Below are positions 19,861-32,652 of a stretch of 64,000 nt of DNA, piece by piece. The notes under the pieces are model-generated. The model was not told the DNA's origin, did no database searches, and saw nothing but the letters and a program-made list of their open reading frames with translations. The translations under genes were made by a program, and so were the position numbers. The DNA is taken from the NCBI RefSeq assembly GCF_902726545.1, contig NZ_CACVAD010000026.1, positions 1 through 64,000 of the forward strand, given 5' to 3'. Numbering within the stretch: position 1 is the first letter of the stretch; each line of letters starts with the position of its first letter. Origin of the DNA: Yersinia artesiana (GTDB lineage: Bacteria; Pseudomonadota; Gammaproteobacteria; Enterobacterales; Enterobacteriaceae).

Positions 19861-20799
19861 ATGGAGCTAATTCGCGGTATACATAATATCCGGGCACGCC
19901 ACCATGGTTGCGTGCTAACTATCGGTAACTTTGATGGTGTCCATCGCGGACATCAAGCCTTATTGGAGCAGCTAAAGCGTGAAGGTCAGCGTTTGGGGCT
20001 GCCCGTTATGGTCATGATATTTGAACCGCAACCACTGGAATTGTTTGCAGCGGATAAAGCACCAGCTCGATTGACGCGTTTGCGCGACAAAGCCAGATAT
20101 CTGGCCGACGCCGGTGTTGACTATCTATTGTGCGTTAAATTTGATCCGCGTTTTGCAGCTATTACTGCGCAAGCTTTTGTTGCCCAGTTGCTGGTAGAGA
20201 AGTTGGGTGTTAAGTTTTTAACTGTGGGTGATGATTTCCGCTTCGGCGCAGGGCGTCAGGGGGATTTTCAGTTGTTACAACAAGCCGGGGCTGAATTCGG
20301 TTTTGATGTTATCAGCACAGATAGCTTTTGTGATGGTGGTCTGCGCATTAGCAGCACCGCGATTCGTCAGGCACTTTCTGATGACGATTTGGTGTTGGCT
20401 GAGACACTGCTCGGTCACCCATACCGTATTTCCGGCCGAGTGGTTCACGGTGACGAACTGGGGCGGACGATAGGTTTCCCCACGGCAAATTTGCCGTTAA
20501 AACGTTTAGTTGCTCCAGTAAAAGGAGTATATGCGGTTGATGTTTATGGCTTGGGTCCAAAGCCATTGCCCGGCGTTGCCAATATTGGCACTCGGCCTAC
20601 CGTTGCTGGTGTTCGCCAGCAGCTAGAGGTTCATCTGCTTGATGTAACTATGGATCTTTATGGGCGTCATATTGATGTGGTGCTCCGCGCAAAACTGCGC
20701 AACGAACAGCGTTTTGCTTCGCTCGATGCGTTGAAGCAGCAAATCGCCAATGATGTGGTGACGGCCCGAACATTTTTCGGGCTAAAGACACCGGTTTAA
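19861..20799 (+). CDS. ribF: bifunctional riboflavin kinase / FMN adenylyltransferase
   Basis: RibF converts riboflavin to FMN and then to FAD. The protein is 312 residues (E. coli 313). The N-terminal nucleotidyltransferase domain has [17 protein letters not shown] at about 20-36. The C-terminal flavokinase domain has [17 protein letters not shown] at about 198-214 and [10 protein letters not shown]. It heads the ribF-ileS-lspA-fkpB-ispH cluster; ileS follows after 31 bases. Confidence 0.98.
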   Translation: MELIRGIHNIRARHHGCVLTIGNFDGVHRGHQALLEQLKREGQRLGLPVMVMIFEPQPLELFAADKAPARLTRLRDKARYLADAGVDYLLCVKFDPRFAAITAQAFVAQLLVEKLGVKFLTVGDDFRFGAGRQGDFQLLQQAGAEFGFDVISTDSFCDGGLRISSTAIRQALSDDDLVLAETLLGHPYRISGRVVHGDELGRTIGFPTANLPLKRLVAPVKGVYAVDVYGLGPKPLPGVANIGTRPTVAGVRQQLEVHLLDVTMDLYGRHIDVVLRAKLRNEQRFASLDALKQQIANDVVTARTFFGLKTPV

Positions 20800-20830
20800 T
20801 ATTTCTAGCCGAAACGGAACCGAGAATCTA

Positions 20831-23647
20831 ATGAGTGACTACAAGAATACCCTGAATTTGCCTGAAACAGGGTTCCCGATGCGCGGCGATCTGGCTAAGC
20901 GTGAACCTGACATGCTGAAACGTTGGTATGAGCAGGATCTGTACGGGATTATTCGTACGGCCAAGAAGGGTAAAAAGACCTTTATTTTGCACGACGGCCC
21001 TCCTTATGCGAACGGCAACATTCACATTGGTCACTCTGTTAACAAAATTCTCAAAGATATTATTGTTAAAGCGAAAGGAATGTCCGGCTACGACTCACCT
21101 TATATTCCAGGTTGGGACTGCCACGGCTTGCCGATCGAGTTAAAAGTTGAACAATTAATTGGGAAGCCGGGCGAAAAAGTCAGTGCCGCGGAGTTCCGTG
21201 CTGCCTGCCGTAAATACGCAGCGGAGCAAGTTGAAGGCCAGAAGAAAGATTTCATCCGCTTGGGTGTGTTGGGCGATTGGGACCATCCTTACCTGACGAT
21301 GGATTTCAAAACCGAAGCTAATATCATTCGTGCGCTAAGCAAAATCATTGATAACGGTCACTTGCACAAAGGTGCGAAACCAGTGCACTGGTGTACCGAT
21401 TGCGGTTCGTCACTGGCTGAAGCTGAAGTCGAATATTACGACAAAACCTCGCCTTCCATTGATGTGCGTTTTAACGCGGTCGATGCAGCGGCAGTAAGCG
21501 CTAAATTCGGTGCAGCAAATGCTAATGGCCCGATTTCACTGGTTATTTGGACCACCACGCCGTGGACCTTACCTGCCAACCGTGCAATTTCACTGAATGC
21601 TGAATACAACTATCAGTTAGTGCAGGTTGAAGGCGAATGCCTGATTCTGGCAGAAGATCTGGTTGAGAGCGTCATGAAGCGCGCTGGTATTGCTGAGTGG
21701 ACGGTATTGGGTAGTTGCAAAGGTTCTGATCTGGAACTGCTGCGCTTCACTCACCCGTTTATGGGCTTTGATGTTCCAGCAATCTTGGGCGACCATGTCA
21801 CTCTGGATGCTGGTACTGGCGCAGTTCATACCGCACCAGGCCACGGGCCGGATGACTTTGTTATCGGCCAGAAATATGGTTTGGAAGTGGCTAACCCGGT
21901 TGGTCCGAACGGCTGCTATTTGGCGGGTACTTACCCAACACTGGATGGCCTGTTTGTCTTTAAAGCCAATGATGTGATTGTTGCGTTGCTGCGCGAAAAA
22001 GGCGCATTGCTGAAAGTTGAAAAACTGGTTCACAGCTATCCATGTTGTTGGCGTCATAAAACACCTATCATCTTCCGAGCTACCCCGCAATGGTTCATCA
22101 GCATGGATCAAAAAGGTCTGCGTAAGCAGTCGCTGGAAGAGATCAAAGGTGTGCAGTGGATCCCTGACTGGGGCCAGGCGCGTATCGAAACCATGGTAGC
22201 AAACCGCCCAGATTGGTGTATCTCGCGCCAGCGTACCTGGGGCGTACCAATGTCTCTGTTTGTGCATAAAGAGACTGAAGCGCTTCACCCACGTAGCACT
22301 GAGCTGATGGAAGAAGTTGCTAAGCGTGTAGAACAAGACGGCATTCAAGCCTGGTGGGATCTGGATCCGGCCGAGATTCTGGGTGCTGATGCAGCTGATT
22401 ACGTTAAAGTTCCAGACACTCTGGACGTATGGTTTGACTCCGGTTCAACCCACTCTTCTGTCGTCGATGCTCGCCCAGAGTTTGGTGGTCATAGCCCAGA
22501 TATGTATCTGGAAGGTTCTGACCAACACCGTGGCTGGTTTATGTCCTCACTGATGATTGCGACTGCGATGAAGGGTAAAGCACCTTATCGCCAGGTACTG
22601 ACTCATGGTTTCACCGTGGATGGTCAGGGGCGTAAAATGTCCAAATCCATCGGTAATACTATCAGCCCGCAAGATGTGATGAATAAATTGGGTGGCGACA
22701 TCCTGCGCCTGTGGGTAGCATCAACCGATTACACCGGTGAAATCGCTGTTTCTGATGAAATTCTGAAACGCTCAGCTGACTCTTATCGCCGTATTCGTAA
22801 CACTGCGCGCTTCTTGCTAGCTAACCTGAATGGATTTGATCCGGCGTTGCATCAGGTGAAACCAGAAGAGATGGTAGTAGTAGACCGCTGGGCTGTAGGC
22901 CGTGCGCAAGCTGCGCAAGCCGAGATTATGGAAGCGTACGAAAACTACGACTTCCACTTGGTCGTGCAGCGGCTGATGCAGTTCTGCTCGGTTGAAATGG
23001 GATCGTTCTACCTCGATATCATTAAAGACCGTCAGTACACCGCGAAAGGCGATAGCGTTGCGCGCCGTAGCTGTCAGACCGCACTGTTCCATATTGCTGA
23101 AGCCTTGGTTCGCTGGATGGCTCCGATCATGTCCTTTACCGCAGACGAAATCTGGAACGAAATGCCGGGTGAGCGTCCACAGTATGTCTTCACTGAAGAG
23201 TGGTATGACGGTCTGTTCGGGTTGGCGGGTGATGAAAGTATGAACGATACTTTCTGGGCTGAGTTGTTAAAAGTGCGTGGCGAAGTCAATAAGGTGCTGG
23301 AGCAAGCGCGTAGTGATAAACGTATCGGCGGTTCGTTAGAAGCGGCTGTGACACTGTTTGCTACACCAGAGCTGGCTGCCCGTCTGAATAGCTTGCAAGA
23401 TGAGTTGCGTTTTGTGTTGCTGACGTCAGCGGCCAAAGTTGCAGATTATGCCGATGCCGGTAATGACGCGCTGCAAAGCGAGCTGATCTCTGGGCTGAAA
23501 ATTACCTTTAATAAAGCTGATGGTGAGAAGTGTCCGCGTTGCTGGCATTACACTCAAGACATCGGTTTGGTAGCGGAACATGCTGAACTGTGCGGCCGCT
23601 GTGTCACTAACGTTGCCGGCGACGGTGAAGAGCGTAAGTACGCCTAA
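20831..23647 (+). CDS. ileS: isoleucyl-tRNA synthetase
   Basis: IleS charges tRNA-Ile and edits mischarged valine. The protein is 938 residues, the family length. The HIGH motif is in [16 protein letters not shown], the KMSKS motif in [11 protein letters not shown] near residue 601, and the CP1 editing domain lies between them. C-terminal zinc cysteines appear in CPRCWHY and CGRCVTN. Its stop overlaps the lspA start by one base, implying translational coupling. Confidence 0.99.
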   Translation: MSDYKNTLNLPETGFPMRGDLAKREPDMLKRWYEQDLYGIIRTAKKGKKTFILHDGPPYANGNIHIGHSVNKILKDIIVKAKGMSGYDSPYIPGWDCHGLPIELKVEQLIGKPGEKVSAAEFRAACRKYAAEQVEGQKKDFIRLGVLGDWDHPYLTMDFKTEANIIRALSKIIDNGHLHKGAKPVHWCTDCGSSLAEAEVEYYDKTSPSIDVRFNAVDAAAVSAKFGAANANGPISLVIWTTTPWTLPANRAISLNAEYNYQLVQVEGECLILAEDLVESVMKRAGIAEWTVLGSCKGSDLELLRFTHPFMGFDVPAILGDHVTLDAGTGAVHTAPGHGPDDFVIGQKYGLEVANPVGPNGCYLAGTYPTLDGLFVFKANDVIVALLREKGALLKVEKLVHSYPCCWRHKTPIIFRATPQWFISMDQKGLRKQSLEEIKGVQWIPDWGQARIETMVANRPDWCISRQRTWGVPMSLFVHKETEALHPRSTELMEEVAKRVEQDGIQAWWDLDPAEILGADAADYVKVPDTLDVWFDSGSTHSSVVDARPEFGGHSPDMYLEGSDQHRGWFMSSLMIATAMKGKAPYRQVLTHGFTVDGQGRKMSKSIGNTISPQDVMNKLGGDILRLWVASTDYTGEIAVSDEILKRSADSYRRIRNTARFLLANLNGFDPALHQVKPEEMVVVDRWAVGRAQAAQAEIMEAYENYDFHLVVQRLMQFCSVEMGSFYLDIIKDRQYTAKGDSVARRSCQTALFHIAEALVRWMAPIMSFTADEIWNEMPGERPQYVFTEEWYDGLFGLAGDESMNDTFWAELLKVRGEVNKVLEQARSDKRIGGSLEAAVTLFATPELAARLNSLQDELRFVLLTSAAKVADYADAGNDALQSELISGLKITFNKADGEKCPRCWHYTQDIGLVAEHAELCGRCVTNVAGDGEERKYA

Positions 23648-24156
23648 TGAGTAAACCTATTTGTTCGACCGGATTGCGCTGGTTATGGCTGGCTGTGCTG
23701 GTGGTGATTGTCGATCTCAGTAGCAAACAGTGGGTTATGACCCACTTTGCGCTGTATGAGTCTGTGCCACTGATTCCTTTTTTCAACTTGACCTACGCGC
23801 AGAACTTTGGTGCAGCATTTAGCTTCCTCGCGGATAAAAGTGGCTGGCAGCGTTGGTTCTTTGCCGGGATAGCTATTGGTATTTCAGTTCTATTAATGGT
23901 GCTGATGTATCGTTCTACTGCCAAGCAGCGTTTGCTCAATTGCGCTTATGCTCTGATTATCGGTGGGGCATTAGGTAACTTATTTGATCGTATGGTGCAT
24001 GGCGCGGTGATCGATTTTATCGATTTCCACGTCAATAACTGGCATTTCCCGACATTTAACTTTGCTGATACCGCCATCTGTATCGGTGCTGCATTGGTCA
24101 TATTTGAAGGCTTCTTAAGCCCGGCTGAAAAAACGGCCATGAATAAAGGTGAGTGA
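23647..24156 (+). CDS. lspA: prolipoprotein signal peptidase II
   Basis: LspA cleaves the signal peptide of lipid-modified prolipoproteins in the inner membrane. The protein is 169 residues (E. coli 164) with four membrane segments. The catalytic aspartates are in [17 protein letters not shown] and NFADTAIC. Its start overlaps the ileS stop in an ATGA-like junction. fkpB begins two bases after its stop. Confidence 0.98.
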   Translation: MSKPICSTGLRWLWLAVLVVIVDLSSKQWVMTHFALYESVPLIPFFNLTYAQNFGAAFSFLADKSGWQRWFFAGIAIGISVLLMVLMYRSTAKQRLLNCAYALIIGGALGNLFDRMVHGAVIDFIDFHVNNWHFPTFNFADTAICIGAALVIFEGFLSPAEKTAMNKGE

Positions 24157-24157
24157 T

Positions 24158-24643
24158 ATGTCAGAGCTGATACAAGGCCATTTTATACAAGACAAGAGTG
24201 CTGTATTGGTACATTTCACTCTGAAGCTGGAAGATGGTTCGACGGCAGAATCAACTCATATTCACGGTAAACCCGCGCTATTTCGGTTAGGCGATAACAG
24301 CCTTTCCGATGCGCTGGAGCAGCAGTTGATAGGCTTGAAGGTAGGTGATAAACATGCTTTCAGCTTACAACCTGAAGATGCATTCGGTTTAGAAAGCCCT
24401 GATTTAATTCAGTATTTTACGCAACGTGATTTTGCACAAACCGGTGTGCCGGATGCGGGGACGATTATGCTGTTTACCACTCGTGATGGCAGTGAAATGC
24501 CGGGCGTGGTGCGGGAAGTCGCAGAAGAGTCGATTACTGTTGATTTTAATCACCCGTTGGCAGGGCATATCGTCAGCTTTGACATTGAAGTGCTGGAGAT
24601 AGACCCCCAACAGGAGGCAATGCATGCAGATATTGCTGGCTAA
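24158..24643 (+). CDS. fkpB: FKBP-type peptidyl-prolyl isomerase (SlpA family)
   Basis: FkpB (SlpA) is a small FKBP prolyl isomerase related to SlyD. The protein is 161 residues, a little longer than the 149 of E. coli, mainly at the C-terminus. It has the motifs [34 protein letters not shown] and [12 protein letters not shown] chose ATG 24158 over the in-frame GTG at 24149, which lies inside lspA. Its last 20 bases overlap ispH. Confidence 0.96.
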   Translation: MSELIQGHFIQDKSAVLVHFTLKLEDGSTAESTHIHGKPALFRLGDNSLSDALEQQLIGLKVGDKHAFSLQPEDAFGLESPDLIQYFTQRDFAQTGVPDAGTIMLFTTRDGSEMPGVVREVAEESITVDFNHPLAGHIVSFDIEVLEIDPQQEAMHADIAG

Positions 24644-25577
24644 TCCACGCGGCTTTTGTGCCGGAGTTGATCGGGCTATCAGTATTGTTGAACGCGCGAT
24701 CGAGATGTATGGCGCGCCAATCTATGTTCGCCATGAAGTGGTACATAACCGCTATGTGGTTGATAGCCTGCGTGAGCGCGGAGCTATTTTTATCGAGGAT
24801 ATCGCTGAGGTGCCAGATGGCTCCATTTTGATTTTCTCGGCCCATGGTGTATCACAAGCGGTACGGGCCGAAGCCCGTGCCCGTGAATTGACGATGCTGT
24901 TTGACGCAACTTGTCCCTTGGTCACTAAAGTCCATATGGAGGTTGCGCGTGCTAGCCGCAAAGGGAAAGAGGCTATCTTGATTGGTCATGCTGGCCATCC
25001 GGAAGTTGAAGGCACGATGGGGCAATACAACAACCCGAAAGGGGGGATGTATTTGGTTGAGTCACCTGATGATGTTTGGAAACTGAATGTTAAAGATGAG
25101 AATAACCTCTGCTTTATGACTCAGACCACTTTGTCAGTTGATGATACCTCCGCTGTTATCGATGCTTTACACCGGCGTTTCCCGAAGATTATCGGCCCAC
25201 GTAAAGATGATATCTGCTACGCCACAACTAACCGCCAGGAAGCAGTGCGGAATTTGGCGAATGATGCAGATGTCGTCTTGGTGGTGGGATCGAAAAACTC
25301 ATCTAACTCAAACCGGTTAGCTGAACTCGCGCAACGTATGGGTAAACCCGCTTATCTGATTGATTCAGCAGCTGATATCCAAGAGTCATGGTTACAGAAT
25401 GCGAAATGCATTGGCGTGACCGCAGGAGCCTCTGCGCCCGATATTTTGGTACAGCAAGTGATTGCCCGCTTACAAGCGCTGGGTGCGGGTGGGTCGGTTG
25501 AGCTTCGTGGCCGAGAAGAAAGTATCGTATTCGAAGTCCCAAAAGAGTTACGCGTTGAGGTTAAGCAGATCGATTGA
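24624..25577 (+). CDS. ispH: 4-hydroxy-3-methylbut-2-enyl diphosphate reductase
   Basis: IspH is the [4Fe-4S] reductase that makes IPP and DMAPP in the last step of the non-mevalonate isoprenoid pathway. The protein is 317 residues (E. coli 316). Cluster cysteines fall in [24 protein letters not shown] and [12 protein letters not shown], and the catalytic [13 protein letters not shown] is present. It overlaps fkpB by 20 bases, so the two are translationally coupled. A terminator follows. Confidence 0.99.
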   Translation: MQILLANPRGFCAGVDRAISIVERAIEMYGAPIYVRHEVVHNRYVVDSLRERGAIFIEDIAEVPDGSILIFSAHGVSQAVRAEARARELTMLFDATCPLVTKVHMEVARASRKGKEAILIGHAGHPEVEGTMGQYNNPKGGMYLVESPDDVWKLNVKDENNLCFMTQTTLSVDDTSAVIDALHRRFPKIIGPRKDDICYATTNRQEAVRNLANDADVVLVVGSKNSSNSNRLAELAQRMGKPAYLIDSAADIQESWLQNAKCIGVTAGASAPDILVQQVIARLQALGAGGSVELRGREESIVFEVPKELRVEVKQID

Positions 25578-25605
25578 TCTCAGATATGCATTCATAACTC
25601 ATATC

Positions 25606-25629
25606 AAGCAGCCCTAGTGGCTGCTTTTT
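25606..25629 (+). terminator. ispH operon terminator
   Basis: An 8-bp stem (25606-25613 with 25619-25626) with loop CTAGT is followed by a T run. It ends the ribF-ispH cluster. The remaining gap to dapB (to 25913) holds a short ERIC element and the dapB promoter region, and no gene. Confidence 0.9.
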
Positions 25630-25704
25630 CATGGATGTATTTCGGCATAGCTGCATGAATATGCGAAATAACTGCACTATGCAAAGTGAAGTGTTACCAA
25701 GCAT

Positions 25705-25773
25705 TTTACCCTAAATAATTCGAGTTGCAGGAAGGCGGCCAATGCACACGCAGCTTGAAGTATGACGGGTATG
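25705..25773 (-). repeat. short ERIC element (69 bp)
   Basis: It begins ACCCTAAATAATTCGAG and ends CTTGAAGTATGACGGGTAT, the two ends of the Yersinia ERIC repeat, joined with the central part deleted. It is the inverse orientation of the copies at 32505 and 46404, and lies between ispH and dapB. ERIC ends are imperfect inverted repeats. Confidence 0.8.
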
Positions 25774-25874
25774 TAAGGCATTAAGTGGTTTCACTGATAA
25801 AAGCAGGCGCATATCATTTTTTTCTAATACAGATTAAATAGGCTGGCAGAGTCCATGACGGGCGGCTAATCTGA

Positions 25875-26735
<861 letters not shown>

Positions 26736-26746
26736 AGGTGTAAAGC

Positions 26747-26814
26747 ACAACCCGTGATGTGGTTGTTTTTATCATAATCATATGATAACAGGGCAATATT
26801 TTATTGTCCTTTTT
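26747..26814 (+). terminator. tandem dapB terminators
   Basis: First, ACAACC pairs with GGTTGT (26747-26752 with 26761-26766) before a T run. Second, an 8-bp stem (26791-26798 with 26802-26809) runs into five T. The second is tight but well formed. Confidence 0.75.
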
Positions 26815-26966
26815 ATTTGTGTGTAAAATAACATGTTTTGTTTGTTTTTTTATATGTAACATGTTTTTTATCGTGTTTTCTTTCGTTTTTTTTGTCTTTT
26901 AGTGTTCTCATTATATATTGGCACTTGTTTTCATCACTTCAGAACGATTTTTTCAGTCACATACTC

Positions 26967-26982
26967 TCGCAACCGTTTACTA
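26967..26982. promoter_or_regulatory. candidate PurR site upstream of carA
   Basis: CGCAACCGTTTAC resembles the PurR operator core (CGCAAACGTTTNC), with one central mismatch. It lies about 230 bases before carA, where carAB of E. coli is controlled by PurR among other regulators. A TATAAT hexamer at 27010-27015 could be part of the upstream promoter P1. Confidence 0.4.
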
Positions 26983-27157
26983 TGCTAAGTTAGCATGTGT
27001 TTTTGCCGCTATAATCATCTCATTTTAATGAGAACGGTAAAAAACAGAGAAAAAATGGCACTTTGGCTAGACAAGAGCGTCACTCATCATTAAAATGCGC
27101 CCAATTTGCCAAAAATTAGCTTTGAGGGCGGTTTTTGCATTGATTTAGGTCGCTAGA

Positions 27158-27175
27158 TATGAATTAATATGCAAA
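27158..27175. promoter_or_regulatory. ARG box of the carAB promoter
   Basis: TATGAATTAATATGCAAA matches the ArgR operator consensus (TNTGAATWWWWATTCANW) with one clear mismatch. It is 31 bases before the carA start, matching the arginine-repressed P2 region in E. coli. A second box 3 bases to the left is not obvious. Confidence 0.6.
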
Positions 27176-27206
27176 TAATGTGACTGTTTATTCCTTGGAG
27201 GATGTT

Positions 27207-28370
27207 TTGATTAAGTCAGCGCTATTGGTTCTCGAAGACGGAACCCAATTTCACGGTCGGGCCATCGGGGCAGAAGGTACGGCAGTGGGGGAAGTGGTCT
27301 TCAATACGTCGATGACCGGTTATCAAGAAATCCTTACTGATCCTTCCTACTCCCGCCAGATCGTCACTCTTACTTATCCTCATATCGGCAATGTCGGCAC
27401 CAATGCCTCCGATGAAGAATCCTCCGCAGTACACGCCCAAGGTCTTGTTATTCGCGACCTGCCATTGATTGCCAGCAACTACCGTAATGAAGAAGGCTTA
27501 TCTGAGTATCTCAAACGCCACAATATTGTTGCGATTGCAGATATTGATACACGTAAGCTGACACGGTTGCTGCGTGAGAAAGGCGCGCAAAACGGCTGTA
27601 TTATTGTGGGTGACTTATCCGATGCTGCGCTGGCGCTGGAAAAAGCAAAAGCATTCCCAGGCTTGAAAGGGATGGATCTGGCCAAAGAAGTGACCACCAA
27701 AGAAGTGTATCACTGGCTGCAAGGCAGCTGGACTCTGGAAGGTGACTTACCGGCGGCGAAACAGCCTGAAGACCTGCCATTCCATGTTGTGGCGTACGAC
27801 TACGGTGTAAAACGCAATATTCTGCGCATGCTGGTCGACCGTGGTTGCCGTCTGACTATTGTTCCGGCCCAGACCCCGGCTGAAGATGTTTTGAAGTTAA
27901 ATCCGGATGGCATTTTCTTATCCAACGGCCCAGGTGACCCAGAGCCATGTGATTATGCTATCGCGGCGATTAAACGCTTCCTGGAAACTGATATTCCGGT
28001 ATTCGGTATCTGTTTAGGCCACCAACTGCTGGCACTGGCTAGCGGCGCGAAAACCGTGAAAATGAAATTTGGCCACCATGGCGGCAACCACCCAGTGAAA
28101 GACTTGGATGCCAATTGCGTGATGATCACTGCGCAGAACCACGGTTTCGCCGTTGATGAAACCACATTGCCGTCCAACCTGCGCACTACGCACGTTTCTT
28201 TATTCGATGGTTCCCTGCAAGGGATTCACCGTACCGATAAAGCAGCTTTCAGCTTCCAGGGTCACCCTGAAGCCAGCCCTGGGCCGCACGATGCCGCCCC
28301 GCTGTTTGATCACTTTATCGAGCTGATTGAAGCTTATCGCGCGACAACTGCTAGCCATACCAATAAATAA
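27207..28370 (+). CDS. carA: carbamoyl-phosphate synthase small subunit
   Basis: CarA is the glutaminase subunit that feeds ammonia through a tunnel to CarB. The protein is 387 residues (E. coli 382). The class I amidotransferase motif [10 protein letters not shown] has the catalytic cysteine, and [11 protein letters not shown] has the histidine and glutamate. The start is TTG at 27207, after TTGGAGGATG. E. coli carA also starts with TTG and the next residues [20 protein letters not shown] match. It is first in carAB and is controlled by pyrimidines, arginine and purines through the 470-base upstream region. Confidence 0.97.
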   Translation: MIKSALLVLEDGTQFHGRAIGAEGTAVGEVVFNTSMTGYQEILTDPSYSRQIVTLTYPHIGNVGTNASDEESSAVHAQGLVIRDLPLIASNYRNEEGLSEYLKRHNIVAIADIDTRKLTRLLREKGAQNGCIIVGDLSDAALALEKAKAFPGLKGMDLAKEVTTKEVYHWLQGSWTLEGDLPAAKQPEDLPFHVVAYDYGVKRNILRMLVDRGCRLTIVPAQTPAEDVLKLNPDGIFLSNGPGDPEPCDYAIAAIKRFLETDIPVFGICLGHQLLALASGAKTVKMKFGHHGGNHPVKDLDANCVMITAQNHGFAVDETTLPSNLRTTHVSLFDGSLQGIHRTDKAAFSFQGHPEASPGPHDAAPLFDHFIELIEAYRATTASHTNK

Positions 28371-28386
28371 TCAGGAGCGTCAAACC

Positions 28387-31300
28387 ATGCCAAAACGTAC
28401 AGATATAAAAAGCATCCTGATTCTGGGCGCAGGCCCAATCGTTATCGGCCAGGCTTGTGAGTTTGACTACTCTGGAGCCCAGGCTTGTAAGGCGCTGCGT
28501 GAAGAGGGTTACCGCGTTATCTTGGTAAACTCTAACCCAGCCACAATCATGACTGACCCGGAAATGGCTGATGCAACTTATATCGAGCCGATTCACTGGG
28601 AAGTGGTGCGCAAAATCATTGAAAAAGAGCGCCCAGATGCAGTATTACCAACCATGGGTGGCCAAACCGCACTGAACTGCGCACTAGAATTGGAGCGTCA
28701 AGGTGTGTTGGCAGAGTTCGGTGTCACCATGATTGGTGCCACCGCTGATGCCATCGACAAAGCCGAAGACCGCCGTCGCTTTGATATCGCGATGAAGAAA
28801 ATTGGTTTGGATACCGCTCGTTCAGGTATCGCGCACAATATGGAAGAAGCCCTCGCTGTTGCGGCAGATGTTGGCTTCCCGTGCATTATCCGTCCATCCT
28901 TTACCATGGGTGGCACCGGTGGCGGTATCGCGTATAACCGTGAAGAGTTTGAAGAAATCTGCGAACGCGGTCTGGATTTATCGCCAACCAAAGAGTTGCT
29001 GATTGACGAGTCACTGATTGGTTGGAAAGAGTATGAGATGGAAGTTGTTCGTGATAAAAACGACAACTGCATCATTGTCTGCTCCATCGAGAACTTCGAT
29101 GCCATGGGTATTCATACCGGCGACTCCATCACTGTGGCACCGGCGCAGACTCTGACTGACAAAGAATATCAAATCATGCGTAATGCCTCGATGGCAGTGC
29201 TGCGTGAAATCGGCGTGGAGACTGGCGGCTCCAACGTGCAGTTCTCGGTTAACCCGAAAAATGGCCGTTTGATCGTCATTGAAATGAACCCACGTGTATC
29301 TCGCTCTTCTGCTTTGGCATCTAAAGCTACCGGTTTTCCGATTGCCAAGATTGCCGCCAAGTTGGCCGTGGGTTACACGCTTGATGAACTGATGAATGAC
29401 ATCACTGGCGGCCGCACTCCGGCTTCTTTTGAGCCATCTATCGATTATGTTGTCACCAAAATACCTCGTTTTAACTTCGAAAAATTTGCTGGCAGCAATG
29501 ACCGCCTGACAACCCAGATGAAATCTGTGGGTGAAGTGATGGCTATTGGTCGCACTCAGCAGGAATCACTGCAAAAAGCACTGCGCGGTTTGGAAGTTGG
29601 CGCGACCGGTTTTGACCCTAAAGTCAGCCTTGATGATCCAGAAGCCCTGACTAAAATTCGCCGTGAATTGAAAGAAGCGGGTTCTGACCGTATCTGGTAT
29701 ATCGCCGATGCATTCCGCGCCGGTATGTCTGTTGATGGTGTCTTTAACCTGACCAACGTCGACCGCTGGTTCCTGGTTCAGATTGAAGAACTGGTGCGTT
29801 TGGAAGAGAACGTAGCAGAACTCGGTATCAATGGTTTGACCGCAGAGTTCATGCGCCACTTGAAACGCAAAGGTTTTGCTGATGCCCGTTTGGCAAAATT
29901 GGTCGGAGCGGCTGAAAGCGAAGTGCGCAAGTTGCGTTACAAGTATGGTTTGCACCCGGTTTATAAGCGTGTAGATACCTGTGCGGCCGAATTCTCAACC
30001 GACACCGCCTACATGTACTCGACTTACGAGGAAGAGTGCGAATCCAACCCAACCAGCGATCGCCCGAAAATTATGGTGCTGGGTGGCGGCCCGAACCGTA
30101 TCGGCCAAGGGATTGAGTTCGACTATTGCTGCGTACACGCCTCACTGGCACTGCGCGAAGACGGTTATGAAACCATCATGGTGAACTGTAACCCTGAAAC
30201 GGTTTCAACTGACTACGACACCTCTGACCGCCTCTATTTTGAATCAGTGACACTGGAAGACGTGCTGGAAATCGTGCGCATTGAGAAACCGCAAGGTGTT
30301 ATCGTGCAATACGGCGGTCAAACACCATTGAAATTAGCGCGTGAATTGGAAGCTGCCGGTGTGCCGATTATCGGTACCAGCCCGGATGCTATTGACCGCG
30401 CCGAAGACCGTGAGCGTTTCCAGCAGGCAGTAAACCGGCTGGGCCTGAAACAACCAGCTAATGCTACGGTAGCGACTATCGAGCAAGCCGTTGAAAAAGC
30501 AACTGGTTTAGGTTATCCGCTGGTGGTTCGCCCATCTTATGTGTTGGGTGGCCGCGCGATGGAAATCGTTTATGACGAAGTTGACCTGCGCCGTTACTTC
30601 CAAAATGCGGTGAGTGTGTCAAATGATGCGCCAGTGCTGCTCGACCGCTTCCTTGATGATGCGGTAGAAGTGGATGTAGATGCCATTTGTGATGGTGAGC
30701 GCGTGTTAATCGGCGGCATTATGGAGCACATCGAGCAAGCGGGGGTTCATTCCGGTGACTCAGCATGTTCATTGCCAGCTTACACCCTGAGCAAGGAAAT
30801 TCAGGATGTGATGCGCCAGCAAGTGGAAAAATTGGCCTTTGAACTTTGTGTCCGCGGCTTGATGAACGTGCAGTTTGCGGTAAAAAATAACGAAGTTTAC
30901 CTGATTGAAGTCAACCCACGAGCTGCTCGTACCGTGCCATTCGTTTCTAAAGCGACCGGCATGCCGCTGGCAAAAATTGCCGCGCGGGTGATGGTAGGGC
31001 AGACACTGGCACAGCAAGGTGTGCTGGAAGAGATTATTCCGCCTTATTATTCGGTAAAAGAAGTGGTGTTGCCATTCAACAAATTCCCTGGTGTTGACCC
31101 GATTTTAGGGCCAGAAATGCGCTCTACCGGTGAAGTAATGGGGGTTGGCCGTACTTTCGCCGAAGCTTTCTCTAAAGCCATGTTGGGCAGTCAGTCTGGT
31201 ATGAAAAAGAGTGGCCGTGCACTGCTATCCGTGCGCGAGGGTGATAAGCATCGGGTTGTTGATTTAGCAGCCAAATTACTGAAACAGGGCTTTGAACTGG

Positions 31301-31620
31301 ATGCTACTCACGGTACCGCGGTGGTGTTGGGCGAGGCTGGAATAAATCCACGTCTGGTCAACAAGGTGCATGAAGGTCGTCCACACATTCAGGACCGAAT
31401 CAAGAATGGTGAATACACTTATATCGTGAATACCACGGCCGGGCGTCAGGCGATTGAAGACTCTAAACTGATCCGCCGCAGTGCTTTGCAATATAAGGTG
31501 CATTACGACACCACTTTAAACGGCGGTTTTGCCACGGCGATGGCATTGAATGCTGACCCAACCGAGCAAGTGATTTCAGTACAAGAAATGCATGCCAAGA
31601 TTAAGAAGATGAAAGGTTAA
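28387..31620 (+). CDS. carB: carbamoyl-phosphate synthase large subunit
   Basis: CarB makes carbamoyl phosphate from bicarbonate, ammonia and two ATP for arginine and pyrimidine synthesis. The protein is 1077 residues (E. coli 1073). Two homologous halves each carry an ATP-grasp domain, with [20 protein letters not shown] at the start of the first and [20 protein letters not shown] at the start of the second. The allosteric domain follows at the C-terminus. The start at 28387 lies 16 bases after carA. An in-frame start inside carA at 28327 is unlikely. Confidence 0.99.
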   Translation: MPKRTDIKSILILGAGPIVIGQACEFDYSGAQACKALREEGYRVILVNSNPATIMTDPEMADATYIEPIHWEVVRKIIEKERPDAVLPTMGGQTALNCALELERQGVLAEFGVTMIGATADAIDKAEDRRRFDIAMKKIGLDTARSGIAHNMEEALAVAADVGFPCIIRPSFTMGGTGGGIAYNREEFEEICERGLDLSPTKELLIDESLIGWKEYEMEVVRDKNDNCIIVCSIENFDAMGIHTGDSITVAPAQTLTDKEYQIMRNASMAVLREIGVETGGSNVQFSVNPKNGRLIVIEMNPRVSRSSALASKATGFPIAKIAAKLAVGYTLDELMNDITGGRTPASFEPSIDYVVTKIPRFNFEKFAGSNDRLTTQMKSVGEVMAIGRTQQESLQKALRGLEVGATGFDPKVSLDDPEALTKIRRELKEAGSDRIWYIADAFRAGMSVDGVFNLTNVDRWFLVQIEELVRLEENVAELGINGLTAEFMRHLKRKGFADARLAKLVGAAESEVRKLRYKYGLHPVYKRVDTCAAEFSTDTAYMYSTYEEECESNPTSDRPKIMVLGGGPNRIGQGIEFDYCCVHASLALREDGYETIMVNCNPETVSTDYDTSDRLYFESVTLEDVLEIVRIEKPQGVIVQYGGQTPLKLARELEAAGVPIIGTSPDAIDRAEDRERFQQAVNRLGLKQPANATVATIEQAVEKATGLGYPLVVRPSYVLGGRAMEIVYDEVDLRRYFQNAVSVSNDAPVLLDRFLDDAVEVDVDAICDGERVLIGGIMEHIEQAGVHSGDSACSLPAYTLSKEIQDVMRQQVEKLAFELCVRGLMNVQFAVKNNEVYLIEVNPRAARTVPFVSKATGMPLAKIAARVMVGQTLAQQGVLEEIIPPYYSVKEVVLPFNKFPGVDPILGPEMRSTGEVMGVGRTFAEAFSKAMLGSQSGMKKSGRALLSVREGDKHRVVDLAAKLLKQGFELDATHGTAVVLGEAGINPRLVNKVHEGRPHIQDRIKNGEYTYIVNTTAGRQAIEDSKLIRRSALQYKVHYDTTLNGGFATAMALNADPTEQVISVQEMHAKIKKMKG

Positions 31621-31638
31621 TTTTCGGCATAAATAGCA

Positions 31639-31664
31639 GGGCGATGGAGACATCGCCCTTTTTT
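31639..31664 (+). terminator. carAB terminator
   Basis: An 8-bp GC-rich stem (31639-31646 with 31651-31658) closes a GAGA loop and runs into six T. It ends carAB. Confidence 0.92.
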
Positions 31665-31817
31665 ATGCTCACTATTTAGTGAACTGCGGCTTTTAACCAC
31701 AAGAACAGTATTATTCATAAACAATAATATTGTTCATAAACAACATTGATCTTCACCAATGTTAGCTCTCACTGAATTGTTGATAGTAGGCTCTGGGGCA
31801 GTTCAGCGCTGGTGCTG

Positions 31818-32432
31818 CTAGCTTAGTGCCACTTTGATACCCAGGCCGATCAACAGGCCGCCCAGCAATTTATCGACAACTTTTTGTGCTTTTGCCAAGC
31901 CACGACGGACTGGCGCACTTTGAATCAGAATAACCAGCAGAGGCCACCAGATAACGGCCAGTACCCAGATGATTGAGGCGTACCACAGTTTTTCACCCAC
32001 GCCGGAGTTGATCTGTAATATTTGTGTGAAAACGGCGAGGAAGAAGAGCGTTGCCTTGGGATTCAATAGATTGCAAAGGTATCCCTGCAAGAATGCGGCT
32101 TTCAGTGTGATGGGGGATTGTGTCGCGTTATCGATGCTGAGCTTACTTTCTCCGCGTGATAGCAGTGCCTGGATACCAATCCAGATCAAGTAGCAGGCTC
32201 CGGCATATTTCAGAAAATTGAACAGCCATGGGGTGGTGGTGATAACTACTGCCAGGCCAGCCACGCAATAAGACATATGTGTAGCGACACCCCAAATTAC
32301 GCCAAGTGCCGTCATCATTGCTGCGGGGCGACGATAGCGGGCAGCGTTTTTAATCACCAAAAAGAAATCGGGGCCGGGGGAGAGCATCCCCAATGTAGCA
32401 ATAGTCGCGACGAATAAAGACGTTTCTAGCAT
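31818..32432 (-). CDS. LysE/RhtC-family amino acid exporter
   Basis: This is a 204-residue inner-membrane protein with about six hydrophobic segments. The family signature MLSPGPDFFLVIKNAARYRR is near the N-terminus, and GIQALLSRGES and NPKATLFFLAVFTQ also fit. Members export amino acids such as threonine, homoserine lactone or lysine; this one is nearest RhtC in feel, but the substrate cannot be told. I chose the start at 32432, because the open frame extends 28 codons further into a non-family stretch that runs up to an ERIC repeat. E. coli lacks this gene here. Confidence 0.85.
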   Translation of the reverse strand: MLETSLFVATIATLGMLSPGPDFFLVIKNAARYRRPAAMMTALGVIWGVATHMSYCVAGLAVVITTTPWLFNFLKYAGACYLIWIGIQALLSRGESKLSIDNATQSPITLKAAFLQGYLCNLLNPKATLFFLAVFTQILQINSGVGEKLWYASIIWVLAVIWWPLLVILIQSAPVRRGLAKAQKVVDKLLGGLLIGLGIKVALS

Positions 32433-32504
32433 AAGGATTACCGAATGAGAGTGGGGTGTTTTGACGATAATAGCGCCACTGGGTTCCCGCTGCATATTCT
32501 TATT

Positions 32505-32573
32505 TATACCCGTCACACTTCAAGTTGCATGTGCGTTGGCTGCCTTTCTGCAACTCGCATTATTTAGGGTATA
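32505..32573 (+). repeat. short ERIC element (69 bp)
   Basis: It begins TACCCGTCACACTTCAAG and ends CGCATTATTTAGGGTATA, the ends of the Yersinia ERIC repeat with the centre missing. It lies just upstream of the LysE-type gene and could enter its 5' leader. Confidence 0.85.
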
Positions 32574-32652
32574 TTTCAATGGAGGGGGAGTTGTCAGTCG
32601 GATACATTGAGCATTTATTTTTTACTCTTTTGATGGACAGTGATGCACGAAT

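Noticed and set aside
21617-22348. 243-codon minus-strand frame opposite ileS
   Set aside because: It lies antisense to a core gene; its composition is explained by the ileS codon pattern.
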